This document shows positions 1-64,000 of a stretch of DNA of 64,000 bases, in pieces (within the stretch, counting starts at the first letter, position 1; each line of letters begins with the position of its first letter). A program made the translations under genes and the position numbers. The notes beneath the pieces are model-generated. The model did not search any database and was not told where the DNA came from. It saw only the letters and a list, made by a program, of their open reading frames with translations. Source of the stretch: Elysia chlorotica (lineage: Eukaryota; Mollusca; Gastropoda; Plakobranchidae). The DNA is taken from positions 282,396 through 346,395 of the forward strand of contig RQTK01000080.1 in NCBI GenBank assembly GCA_003991915.1, read 5' to 3'.

Positions 1-367
1 GTTCGAATCTAGTAAGCACTATTCTACTCGACTTTAGAGAGTGAATCGGACATAGACTATTTACACATTTTGACAATGGTCAGCAGATCTCGATCTTTAC
101 AAATGAAGACACTACGGACGTCTCCGTTCTGGTACAGGATCATTCTGCAATCCATTTGTACACCAGAGTCAGCGCGCGTGACTGGATGCCCACAAACGGC
201 GTGCGGTTCAAACATTTATGTTGTATCGATTTGCAGTCGGGTGCTAAGTTAAACGCAAACCGTGCAATCTTTGTTGATTAGACTGTTTCCCATTATGTCT
301 GCCTGCGTGTCAGTTTGTCTCTTTCTGTATCGAATTCTTTTCCTCGGCATCAGTTGTCTATGTGTCT

Positions 368-369
<2 letters not shown>

Positions 370-426
<57 letters not shown>

Positions 427-509
427 TTCTTTCTCTCTCCCTCTCTCTCTATGATATTGGTAAAATATAAACGTGTAAATCAAATTAGTATTACAGCATC
501 GCCTCTTTG

Positions 510-568
<59 letters not shown>
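370..568. repeat. two (CT)n microsatellites
   Basis: Nearly pure CT runs span about 370-416 and 512-568, separated by 60 bases of imperfect CT and 35 bases of unique AT-rich sequence. Long open frames across them are low-complexity artefacts. Confidence 0.97.
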
Positions 569-571
<3 letters not shown>

Positions 572-2354
572 CCCAATCCAGTCTGCTCCGAAATAATGTC
601 TTGAAGACTTATTTTTGCTTGTAGCACATACAAATGGTTTTTTTTTTATTATTTACAACTGTATCCTGAAAGTTTATGAATGTATTGGTCGCACATTAAT
701 ATAGCATACCAATCAAATGTTTTTTATATCTACCCGTTACAGCATTAGATGCGAAGTCCCTGTTTTAAACATACTTGAAATTTCAGCAAACAAAAAGAAA
801 AAAATAATAAAATACAAAAACAAAACAAAAAACTCGTAACTATCGAATTTAGTGCCAAAATATAGATGTTGATATTTTAAAAGAGTGTAAACGGCGGCTT
901 ATCTTTATAAAACACTCGGAATACATTTCAGGCGCCCTGTCAAACTGCACGCGAAGACAAAGTGTAGGTTTAAGCAAATACTGGAAAGTAAAAGAGGTTG
1001 TTGCTTTATGCACCACCTACTTATGTATCATGTTAAGTGTAAGCTAACAGTCTTATCGGTGTATAAACAAAAAATGTCCATACTGCCAGCTGTTTTAACC
1101 CCCCATAGGATTATAAAGTAGAGATAATGTTTAACTAATCATATCCTGTAACAACAACACCAAAGATCAACATTTGTTTCTTTGTAAACTTACTTTTTTA
1201 ACCTTAATAAAAAAAATGTATTCTCTAATCTCCCAGTCTTAAACATAAGCGAACATTCCAAAGTCCAATACATTGTAATCAGGCTATGAAAAACAACCTA
1301 GAACGTGGCCCCCAGAAACTCAGGGCTACCCTTTTTTAATTTTAGTATCTAAACTTGGGCATTGCGCGATATAAAACTATGTATTATTATTAATTATGTA
1401 TTATTGAAAAGGTTCTATAGCTATTTCGGAACTTCAATTAGCTAACCGCCCTGAACTCCTATTGCATCATGGATGATAACAACCATGCTCGTGATATTTA
1501 TTGTGGCATGCACGATATTCTGACGAATTTATGTCATTGTGATAAAGGATTGTCAAGTCAAAGATCATCACCAGTCATTAAAAAAAACCGACGAACCAGC
1601 CCTGTTGTCTCGTTTTAGATGTTACAGTCTATCGAGCTGCATCAAATGAAGATAAATTACAGCTTGTTTCAGGTTTAGGATATTATCGATTGTGTTAATC
1701 TTTAAGGAGACCTGAGAAGCGATTCTCATTAAGTTTTATTTACAACTTAATAAACGGCTTCCGCTGATTGGTTATAATGACAGGTTTACTTCAAGCTCTT
1801 CACATACATGGTACAAATCTAAACGCATCCAGCAATATATTAGCGTCTCCTTCGATTTTGGCTTTCTTTTCTTTTATCTTCCCAGCTGTATTATGCAAAC
1901 AATCGATTGTGTGTTAATGTCGCGAGATTGTTCTCGGGCGTCGGGTATCTTTATTAAGCACGCACATCTGCTTATAGCTGTTTGATAGCCAGCATAATTT
2001 TCTGAGGGCCTTGTCATTCCCGTCTTTTGTTGTTTTCTCTTCTCTTTCCGTCGAAATTTTCTTATTTTTAACCACCATGAGAACATCATAATGCGTGTAA
2101 GCCGTTTAAAGCCTTTTCATTTCCTTTTCTTAATGTATTGCTACCATACAGTAAAGCTCTGGCCAGGTAAATTATTTTAGATGTTTTCTTTTTTAAACAC
2201 TACTGCCACATTTTAAACGTTTCAAGTCTCATATTGAATTATTTGCAACGAGCAATGGCTCATAATTAAATAATGTCATGTGTTTTGAGTGAGTGAGTGA
2301 GTTCGTAAAACAAACTCACTCACACTCATTCACTCACACACTACATCTGACCCT

Positions 2355-2360
<6 letters not shown>

Positions 2361-2403
<43 letters not shown>

Positions 2404-2409
2404 CTCTCT
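2361..2409. repeat. (CT)n microsatellite
   Basis: A near-pure CT run follows a C7 stretch and a CACTCA-type short repeat at about 2316-2340. Confidence 0.95.
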
Positions 2410-4284
2410 TTAACTGTCCATCCCCCCTATTTTTATTTTTGTCAGTCACTCTTCACTTATACCTTTAGTGAAATAAAGATTGAACAATGTCGACCATCTG
2501 AATGTAGCTCATGGTGTTGGCCACTGATCCCACTGGCACAAAGAGTTGTACTGAGAACATACTTCAATGGTGCTGCTTGTCGGAACAATCTAAAGCATGT
2601 CAATTGTGTATCTATATATATTAATTTACCCATTGTTAGAAATACAATGACAGGATAGTCTTAAGCGATGACACTTACACAGTTTAAACGATACCCTGTC
2701 GCTATAATTATGTTCACCGGAGAGCCTCGGTGGAGTTTGACATGGCTTGGAAGAGGTGTGGAATTTACCTGTGTCTGGGGATGATGCCTGTCCATCATTT
2801 AGTATGATGTATCATATTATTATAGCTAATATTTATTGCTGTAAGAATAACGCGAGTGATTCCTGTGGCGCTCGGTCTTGGCTATTAAGTTTCCATGTAT
2901 ATGTATTAAATGTGGTGGTAAGGTGTGGGTGGCGTTAAATATTTATGCTTCCATAGCCCAAAACGAAAAGTTTAAAATGTTGGCTGCTCTTATCTCTTTT
3001 CTTTCGGTCTTGTAAAGTAGAATGGAATGCATCTTATTTTTAATGTGTCAAGAACAATCCAGGTGAGGTGAAGTTTATTATATGTTGGCAACCAACAACA
3101 ACAGGCTTCGAGCACTCTCGTTATCCAGCCTTCCACACACCCACAATGTCCCCCGCGAGTTTAAAATGAGATCAGCATCTCAAGGTTTTACAGTAGAAAT
3201 TGCGCCGGTCGGATTCCAGACGTCTTACCGGGTCAAGGATAACCGCCAAGAAGGCCACGTCGAATCGATCACGTAGGTGATTGACCCTATACCCGGGCCG
3301 TCTTGACTGGCGATGAGAATTCCAGAAGGTCTAGCTTAGGTTGCCGCTGATCGTGTAGTGAGCAGCATCGATTATCGTGACCCAGCCAGAACGCTGTTTC
3401 TTTTTCATTCTTTAGTAAAACATACAATGTTTACCTTTTTTCCTTGTGTTGACCTCCACAATAACTGCCTCTATACTTGATGAGACTGGGTATAAGGATA
3501 TCAAATGCAGAAGACAGGAATATAAGAAGAGCATCGGTCTGTATCACAGCAAATCAAATAAAACTTGTAACTGATATTTTATGGTGTTGCATAATCAAAT
3601 AGGAACTTGATATAACTAAATGCATGCATTTGTTTTGTAAAACCTGTTAAAATGTTCAACACCGATGGTGCTTTCATTCGGTGCTTTTGTTAGAAATATG
3701 ACATCAGAAGTGGGCATTTCAAGGCATCGATCCTAGATATTATAATTGTGTACTTTCTGTCTTTTCCTTATTCAAGTAAAAAAAAAATGTCACCCAGACA
3801 CACACTCACCCACTTCTCTCTGAAGGTTTCTCGCTTGTCACTATTGCGCTTGGACCATACTGCAAACGCAGAGCAGAAAAATCCATAAAAATCAACCAAT
3901 CAACCAATCCCGTCCCATTTTTTTTTCTCCATGCCACATCCTACACAAACTGGTCTTTTCCAATCTTTAAGGAGGGATTAACATTTCCCATCAGATGATG
4001 CAATACGAACACCAACAACTACCACAACAACAACAAAAAGAACGTGGTTAATTGTAAAATCAGAGAATAAAATTAACCCTACTTTAAGAAATTTAATGAT
4101 CTGTAAATGCAACTAAGGGCATATGGGTACATTTTCTTATGACATATACAAATGTCAACAAAACAAGCAAACAACAAAACATCAAAATTTAATATTTGCA
4201 TCGATGTCCTAAACGCGCTTCAAGTTCATCTCTAATCTTTTAGCTTTGCCTAACCCACATTCCCACGAATTTCGGAGGTTCTCA

Positions 4285-4384
4285 AATAATAATAATAATA
4301 ATAATAATAAATAATAATAATAATAATAATGATAACAATGATGATATTAACGATAATAATGATGATGATGATGATGACAACAAC

Positions 4385-4449
<65 letters not shown>
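4285..4449. repeat. (AAT)n array with GAT interruptions
   Basis: Trinucleotide AAT repeats are interrupted by GAT and CAA units in the middle (about 4330-4385). Ile- and Tyr-rich open frames on both strands come from this array. Confidence 0.97.
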
Positions 4450-4450
<1 letters not shown>

Positions 4451-5593
4451 GTTAGTCGAGTTATATTTACTACAATACAAGTATGGACATTCTGTCTCTG
4501 TAGCAAGTAGCAATTTTCATTCGGCCTTATTTATACGAGTGCCGTGTTGCTACCAACCTCTCATATCGTGGTGCCTAAGCTTCCACTGTGACCTCTTTGA
4601 TCTTACCCTTAGAGTTTAATACAATCATGTACTCCAAATGAAATTCTTTTTACTTGAGTGGATAGGGCCTTATACAACAACAAAAATAAATTTAAAAAAA
4701 TATGCCTTTACAGCGTGGTTAAAAAAAACAACAACCGTATATATATATCGCGCTATGTTGTTAACAACAACGTGGTTTAAAAAAAAAAAAAAAGAACCGT
4801 ATTTATATCGCGCTTTGTTGTTAGGGCAACAGGTGTTGCATTTTTTATCTCAACTGCGACATGTGCGTTTACTGAGCTCTAAAAATGTTTGCTTTCAAGT
4901 CGCTTGGTCAAAGTTGTCCTGTGTTTTTTTGTTTTTTTTTTCATTCTGCGCCCAACCCAACCCCTTGCAAATCTCTCAGAAATAATAATGGCTTAATGCA
5001 TTTACGATAAAGGCATACTGACGGACTTATGGAATGCGAGCATTATCCAGTCACTGGCCGATGACAGTGCGTGTCTCGCCTACCTTCATAGCGGAGATAA
5101 CACACCATGATGATTAAACGCGAAATAAATCACCAAGTTCATAATTGATACAGTCATGTATTATAATAAATGCACACACATAATGAATATCACAATGATA
5201 GCTTGTACATGTATACCGTAGAGTAGGGGGATTTTTGTCAAGTATGAAATGTTATCTGTAACTTATTCAACGTCAAGCGTTAGCAGATGTGCTGTCATTC
5301 TTCTGTCATACCTGCACCCGATTCAACATTGCCCCTTGCCAGCAGCAACCTGTAACTTTTTAATTATAAACCTATTCCTCTCATATTTTTATTTTACTTT
5401 TCCAAGTGTGAGTCATTTCATCTCGTTTCTTTTGCTCTTTGTATGAGCTCAACTATAAATCGAAGCATGTTAGAATTGATTGCACTTAGCATGAGTCACT
5501 TATATGCTTTAGGGTAACCGAGTAGCTATCAAATTATTACCCCTCAAGTCACACGCTGTTAATTTTTCAGTCAATGGGAAGAATAAATTACAC

Positions 5594-5633
<40 letters not shown>

Positions 5634-6803
5634 TGTGTGTGTTGTGTGTTTTTTGTTTTGTTTTATTCACCTGAGTCTAATAATAAACTAAAAAAAAAAG
5701 AACCCACCAAAACACCAAACTAACAGTACAGAAAAATCCTACAGTACCCCTGTTTAGTTTTAGGCATACTGTAGCCTGAATTACGGCTTACAGATTAGAT
5801 CACATTTAATAACTGCTAAGGTAGTGAGACGATGACTATTGGTTAACGTTTTGTATTTTGAATTTAAGCACACATTACGCCGTATGACAATTGCACCTTT
5901 GAAAAGTATTGACAACAAACCGGAGGGTTAATATAATGCTATTGTGTTAGGAAATTGGGTGTTATGCTAGTACAGGAGTAGAAAAAGATTGGACCTCTAA
6001 CGCATGCGGTAAAAACGACCATGATGCGCGGGGTGCTGACAATCGATGAACGGAGAATAAAGCCATCAATCGATGTCTGACTAGAAACTGCATTAGATAA
6101 TGGCTTGTGGGTCGATACTTCAACAACGTTTGAAGATTTCCCATCTTTTATTTCACCCTTCATGTGATTATCCTATCGATTCATACAGACTGCTAATGCT
6201 TGATGATATGCCACACCTGATAGGAGCCTTCATATTTTGTAATGTGCATTTTTTTTCCTTAGTTTTTTTCATTAAAAATTATTCAGTAGTCTCTGTTTTC
6301 ACGTGTCGCTATCGTTTTTCTGTGATGTGGGAATTTCTGTGTATCTGTGTAGGGATTGTAGAAAAGTAGCTTGAAAGTAATGAAACTCCGTTGTACCCAT
6401 GGAGAGAACAATGAACCGACGAAAAAATCCCTCCAAATCAAACTTTATACAGCTTGCGATTTTTAACTGTTTCGAAATGTCCATTGTAAAACGAGCAAAG
6501 TGTTTGTTCTTTGTTGTCTGAAACAAAATATGGCACATCAATATTTTACATTACTGACCAGCTACTTTTTTAAAACATCTATTTTTATCTTCTTGTCATT
6601 TATGCCCCACACAGTAAGATGCTGCTGATAGTGAGCAGTAGAGGTTTGAGGCCTGGGATGATTTTTGCAACCTGAAAAATATTTTTGAGCAAAAGTTTAA
6701 AACACTCCTTTGTACTTGCGGGTCTTTAATTACAACCTGTTCTCCCAGCCAAGCAATTCGTTCTGACCTATGGCACCCAAGGCTCTTTCTTTTCGAGTAG
6801 AGC

Positions 6804-6907
6804 CCGTAGGGCGAGTTTCTAAACCCAGATCGCTCAATGTCACAATGGTTCTCCTCCCTCTCCATATGGCCCTTAAACAACTAGTTCTTCTCTCTCTTTC
6901 CTGAGTG

Positions 6908-6973
<66 letters not shown>

Positions 6974-7085
6974 TCTCTCTCTCTCATCCCTCTCCATATC
7001 AGGCCGTAGGGCGAGTTTCTAAACCCAGATCGCTCAATGTCACAATGGTTCTCCTCCCTCTCCATATGGCCCTTAAACAACTAGT
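6804..7085. repeat. 82-bp direct duplication flanking a (CT)n array
   Basis: The segment at about 6804-6885 recurs at about 7004-7085 with an offset of 200 bases and essentially no differences. The interval between holds a (CT)n run (about 6911-6985). The duplicated unit includes the word gcgagtttctaaacccagat. Confidence 0.93.
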
Positions 7086-7294
7086 ATTTTGTGGTGTTTT
7101 TTTTCAGTGTTTGTCCTTCAATCTGGGCGGCATTCGAGTAATGATCTAAGCATACATGCACAATATTGCTAACAGTAGAGTAGAACATTACCGCGGTGGT
7201 AGATGTACATTTTTAATAATTATGTCCTAAGTTAAAGTCTTCTACGAGGAAATTTCCAGTGTTTGCTTCTTAACGTCCAAACAATTGTATGTTA

Positions 7295-7375
7295 CAGCGC
7301 GGGGATGCCTGGACTCCAGTCTCAACCAGTCACATTATACCTACACCGACCCAATCAGTAGACATGAGGAAAAGG
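7295..7375 (-). repeat. SINE body fragment, antisense
   Basis: The segment contains accagtcacattatacc and caccgacccaatcagt, the reverse complement of the body of the SINE at 25309-25580 (ggttgggtcggtgtcag). The tRNA-like head is not evident, so this is a truncated copy. Confidence 0.6.
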
Positions 7376-8169
7376 ACCACTTCGAAAACATTAATTAGAT
7401 ATCAAGACACACTTTTTTTTCCTTTTCGAAAAAGGAACACGCCTTATAGGCGGTGGGATCGTGTATGAATTTCCTCGCATAATTCACTTATTATAATTTT
7501 AAAAGTTAGGACCCAGACGCTCTTAATGTTTTTCTCATTGGTAAAAAAAAGCAACAACAACAACACAGCATATTACTGATGTGTTAAAATGAATGGTACA
7601 TGTAAACATCTAAACAGCCCCCCCATCTCCCGTCAACTCTTTTTTTTTTTCTGGCAAAAGAACGTTTAACGAACCACCATTCTGTATTTCGAGTATCAGA
7701 CACTCGTTACATTACCGAGAAATCATCCGGATCAGTGATATCCCCTTCGAGTTGAAAACAACAAGGGTTTGTACTCATCGATGCGATTCCATCATGCGGG
7801 AGTAAAAGGGTTGGAGAAAAAGAATCGAATGGGATATAGGGGTTGTGTTTAACGAGCCTCACCTCGGGAAATGACGAAAGGGACAGGGCTTTGCATCGAT
7901 CCCACTCGCCACTCGCCAGCTGCCATGTCATTATGCTCAGACTGTACCATTTTACGCCTGGCTGGTCTGAAGGACACGCGCGCTATAGGAAATTGTATGA
8001 ATAGCGTGCCAATGTGTCAAACTATGGGGTGTGGTGGTTGGCTTGGATTTCCGAAATGGTTCCTAGTTTTAAGTTAGATCCTAAGCGTCCCGCGCCACCA
8101 ATATATATGCTATATTGTGGATGGGTCCTAAGACTAACATCTGGCAATTTTCGTGTTGCCACTCAGAGA

Positions 8170-8340
8170 CAGTGCGGGGATATCATGACTACTGTCGAAG
8201 CATATCACATTAATACTGACACCGACCCAACCAGTAGGACACAAAATTGCATAAATACAATTTTAACCGAACATCGATTTCAAACCAGGAACCTCCTAAT
8301 TGGTAGACAAACGCTCTACTACTTGCACTAGTGCTCTAAT
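8170..8340 (-). repeat. tRNA-derived SINE copy, antisense
   Basis: On the minus strand it has a tRNA-like head (8276-8335) with a degenerate B box (GGTTTGAAATC) and an A-box-like TAGAGCG segment. The body word on the + strand, gacaccgacccaaccagt, is the reverse complement of the SINE core. It lacks the far tail. Confidence 0.65.
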
Positions 8341-8344
8341 TAAT

Positions 8345-8545
8345 ACGCCGAAGGTCCGAGGGTCGAATCTCAGCTGGTACTTCCACTCCATACAGGACTC
8401 GTAGGGAAATATAACGACGTGACATTTACAACAGTTCAGTTGGTACACCGTGCAGCTTCTAATCAAGTGACCATGGCTTCGATTTCAGAATTAAACTGCA
8501 TTTTTCACCCAGTGGTTGGGTTTGCATCACTATAAAAGTAACGGC
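8345..8545 (+). repeat. degraded tRNA-SINE pieces, sense
   Basis: A B-box-like gggtcgaatct lies at about 8358-8370. A second head follows (about 8435-8495, tcagttggtacaccgtgc ... cttcgatttc) and then cacccagtggttgggttt, which resembles the SINE core. Both are degraded. Confidence 0.45.
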
Positions 8546-10199
8546 TGCTATCCAGTTTCTGACTCTCTGTGATCAGTAAATAGGATATATGCATTAGGAA
8601 ACCAGTTATCCAGTCCCATCTAGATATGTGTTTATCCACTTAGTATACACAAGTAGCCATGATGTCAGGTGTTCTTCCGTGTCAATAAATACTTATTGGG
8701 ACTGCAGATGATCGTTTTTTTTTTTACCTCTACGATGTGAATATTGTTTCAGTTCCATGCAAAACACTTTTTCCGGACACAAAATAACTCTGAGCAATTT
8801 TTTTTTCTTTATATTTTTGAAAAATAATGTAGAAAATAAATTTAATGTCATTCATGGACCCTTTATACCACCAATTTTCATTGTATGTATAATTAAATAA
8901 AATGTTCTGTCTCAAAGATGAAACTGGTATACACGTATACTAATACATCTACGAACATAAGGGCTTATGATTTGAGCGAAGGCACCCCACAAAAAATAGA
9001 AAGTGTCTTCTCTTTGCTGATCTTCTATCGTCCTATGTCAGAAACTAGACTCTAAGACTTTCTTGGGGACTTGTCTTAAGACTAACGTGACAACATTTAA
9101 CACAGAATGGAATAGCATGATTTCTGCCTCAGCAGGTCACATTATGATGGAAAAAGGCAGCATATGTTTCGGAATACAACCGGCACAAGTTTTAAGGAGG
9201 CGCAGCATTGGTTTTGGAAGCGGGACTTCCCGATTAAAAACTGCACCCTCACCATTGATCAATATGATTACTTTTCAATGTAAAATTTTTTTTTCTTGAT
9301 TACTCAATAGGGAATCATATACATATAATAATTTTTTTATCTACTTATCTAATATGGCACATACAAACGGTTGATGTTTGATATGCTTTAGTCACTCTTA
9401 TGAACTATAAACATGTAAACCGGATAACATGGATATCTTATGAATATGTGTTATAAAGTTTATAATGGTCAAATAAATCCGATTTGAAACACTTGAGCTT
9501 CCTGTAAAAAAAAACTCACATATCTCTCATCCTTAGACTATTAAGTTTGCACAAGATAAGAAAGCCCATATTTCATAATCTCTCTGGCCTGTTTTCTTTT
9601 TATGAACAGTTCTTATGATCCTGAATATTTAAAATCCTAATCATGGTCAGGTTTTATGGGTTGTTTGCAGGCTACCATTTAAAAAAAATCAAATGGATAT
9701 TTGAGGAATACACACAATTTTAAAGGATGAATGCATTTGAATTATTCTATTTAGATATAAAAAAAGCTTGGGCTATTTTCGACCTCTCAGGCATATATGA
9801 TAAGGATTACACTGTTGATTAAATAAGAATGCCATAGTTACTTTCTGAAATATCTTTGAGATCATCTGACGCAAGACAAAGACACCCTCATATTTATTAG
9901 CCTCTTTCTAAAAAATAAGGGTACGTTTTTTTATGAATCAACATAACCTTCATTGATTAATTTATCAACATTTTAATTTATTTGTAATTTTATTCAGAAC
10001 TCAACTAGACAGTGATTTTGACAACAATACTCATGAAATCGCATTTTTTTTTTTTTCATAATTCATATCTTTAATAAATATGAAAATTTTGCAGATTTGA
10101 AAACTTTAGCTTTTTATCTTTAAAACAGAATGTATATTCTTACAAGTACGCAATGAGATCACTTTGAGTTAATAGGGGCTAATTTTTTCTGTTTTGCAG

Positions 10200-62267
<52,068 letters not shown>

Positions 62268-64000
62268 GTAAAACAAAAATTGAAAATACATAACAGAAAA
62301 GTTACAAGTTTAACTTTAGTTAGCTTTGTAAAACCTAAGTTTCCTTACTAATTATTAATGGAGGTAGTGTCTGTTTTAGGGCACGCATTTTATGACCTAA
62401 TCCATCCTACGTCCTATATCATTGTTTTTGTGGATAGAACTCGAATTACCAGGGATCACAACTCGCATACTTCGGCGTATTTTTAAAAGCGAAAATTATA
62501 CGCTGTTAATTTAGAAAACGCGCCCTTCTCAACGACTCCACCTGTTAAAGCAAAACAATGTTGTTTCTGATTGTCATTTAACTACGATTAATTGCGCAAC
62601 TAAAAAAAGGAGTAATTCTCAAGTTTGCAAGTACGGAAAAGAAAAGCATAGAATAAGGTTTGTTGACATGCGATGTCTCTTTTTTGTTTAATAAATTTGC
62701 ATAATACTGTTTTATCGGTATCGGTACTGCAATTGGCCTCATCCGAGTTACCGACTTGAACCTCTAGTTTACCTGATCGACATCGTTCATTCTTCCGAAT
62801 AATACTGATCTGTCCATCTTCATCCAGTCCTTGTCGTTTTTTCTAACAAATTGATTCCAGCTGGGGATTGCTTGATCTGACTCGGGTCTGTTGGCTATTT
62901 TAATGACGGAGCCTTGGCCCAACCGTTATAAGCTTATTGATAGTTAGGTAAGCGAATTTAACATGCGCGCTCCTCTGGTAACGTTTATAAAAGAAAATAA
63001 TGGAGTTCTAGATCTAGCTAAAGCTAGATCTAACCGAGTTAAATCTTATGTATGGATCAGACGATCGGCACATTCTGCATCTATTATAATTTAATGCTAA
63101 ATTTATATAAACTAGATCTATATGTGGATTTATGCTAATTATGTTTTGGTATGATATTCGCATGTTTTTCTAAATCTTAGAAAAAAAAAGAAGAAGAAGA
63201 AGAAGAAAATCGTGTTTATTGCTTCATGAAATGGACGCACACAACACGGTTAAAAATGTACTGAAATTCTGATTACCGGTAATGAAATTAGAGCACATCT
63301 GGAGTAAAAACAAACTTCATTGAGGCGAATATAAGCTCATGTAGAACACAAAAACAATAGGTCTAACTGGAAGCTGGCAAAGAAGAAAATCTGTTGTGCA
63401 TCGTTTACCGCCAATTATCTGTTAGCGAATTGCAGGTATTTCCTTTAATAAATGTAACCATTGATCTACCCAGGGACATTCTCAGAGCCTCTTTAAAAAT
63501 CTTGAAAATTGTCAGCTCTAGGATGGCGACGCCCCCTGACCCCCCTTTTTATCCACTACCAAAGTTCCGGAAGTTTTGCTAGGTTTCGGTGGCATCCCTG
63601 GAGTAGAGTAGAGTCGGTACTTTGATTTTAATGGTTTGTTAAAACAGATACTAGATCAGAACTAAAAGCAAACTTTTTTGGAACATAGATGTACACTGCA
63701 GCAATGGATCTAGATCTGAACCTAGAATCTAGATTGACTTAAATAAACTACTAAAATCATGTAACTCTGTGTACCATAACTATTTTAGATTGTATCTACT
63801 TTTCAAGATCTAAATAACTATGCATTGAATTTTATCATAGTGATATGAGACTTAATTACCTAAGAGTAAGATCTTACCTTCTCAGTAGCCTACCAATGTA
63901 TAGGATTATCAGACTGTTTGGATCTGGATTTCTAGCTCTAACCATTTTAAAGATGGCACTTGACACAATTTTGCTCTCCTTTTAACAGGTCATAAAATAA
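62268..64000. other. PIEZO intron running off the window
   Basis: The exon for the Lys-rich stretch and outer pore helix was not found. The tract contains a CpG-richer part (about 62440-63000), several copies of the palindrome-forming word agatctag (63000-63120 and 63705-63740) and a short AAG run at 63190-63208. Confidence 0.6.

Larger units (their letters stand above)
1..10199. other. upstream or first-intron region without recognised coding exons
   Basis: No exon of the family's first ~50 residues (a hydrophobic LVYLLLLLL-type helix) was found here. The tract is AT-rich with microsatellites at about 370-416 and 512-568 (CT), 2361-2409 (CT), 4285-4449 (AAT), 5594-5630 (GAT) and 6911-6985 (CT). 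GC-richer patches near 60-250, 3080-3330, 5980-6060 and 7700-8060 could be non-coding exons or old transposons; I cannot tell which. Confidence 0.6.

Noticed and set aside
1-40. gttcgaatctag at the window start as a tRNA B box
   Set aside because: There is no A box because the window begins here, and the following bases do not match the SINE body; unsupported.
262-633. Open frames over CT arrays on both strands (Ser/Leu and Arg/Glu repeats)
   Set aside because: They are generated by dinucleotide repeats, which are open in all frames; no other coding signal is present.
4250-4619. Ile-, Leu- and Tyr-rich frames on both strands
   Set aside because: They come from the AAT trinucleotide array.
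62268-64000. AAG-rich 63190-63208 as the Lys-rich exon that follows the anchor
   Set aside because: The run is a simple repeat preceded by an A tract; the following sequence does not read as the outer helix of PIEZO.

Overview
This window is animal genomic DNA. It is AT-rich and dense in microsatellites, and it carries one large multi-exon gene on the + strand with canonical GT..AG introns. The gene encodes a PIEZO mechanosensitive cation channel. The gene family, the tRNA-derived SINEs, the degraded LINEs and the abundant (CT)n arrays suggest a lophotrochozoan, most likely a gastropod mollusc. The species assignment is inference.

Layout. Positions 1-10199 show no coding exon I can support; they hold microsatellites, SINE fragments and a small duplication, and the exons for the first ~50 residues of the channel are not seen. 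From 10200 to 13422 five exons encode the start of the N-terminal blade. From 13423 to 32181 a cytoplasmic-loop region spreads over 18.8 kb. It contains five strong small exons plus one exact duplicate copy, and two further candidates; all are multiples of 3 and start and end in phase 0, which looks like a splicing hot spot. One 33-nt exon lies inside a recent 735-bp tandem duplication and resembles a third 33-nt exon nearby. The same intron block holds a cluster of SINEs, a LINE remnant, pyrimidine-rich minisatellites and a 257-bp tandem duplication.

From 32182 to 39495 five exons continue the blade. Between 39495 and 42237 the reading phase does not match, and roughly 500 residues present in other PIEZO proteins are absent, with no N-gap there. 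Either exons were lost from the assembly or the locus is rearranged. From 42237 to 62267 twenty-two phase-consistent exons encode the distal blade, the beam-like basic helix, the latch-like region, the last transmembrane repeats and the anchor. The pore (outer helix, cap, inner helix, C-terminal domain; about 350 residues) lies beyond the right edge.

In total about 1,590 codons of channel are visible. No second protein-coding host gene, tRNA, rRNA or CRISPR was found. The other coding traces are 3'-end pieces of three non-LTR retrotransposons, all antisense to the channel gene. Introns also carry a 229-bp satellite-like array (46706-47819), a MITE-like palindrome, and a ~1-kb element with terminal inverted repeats.
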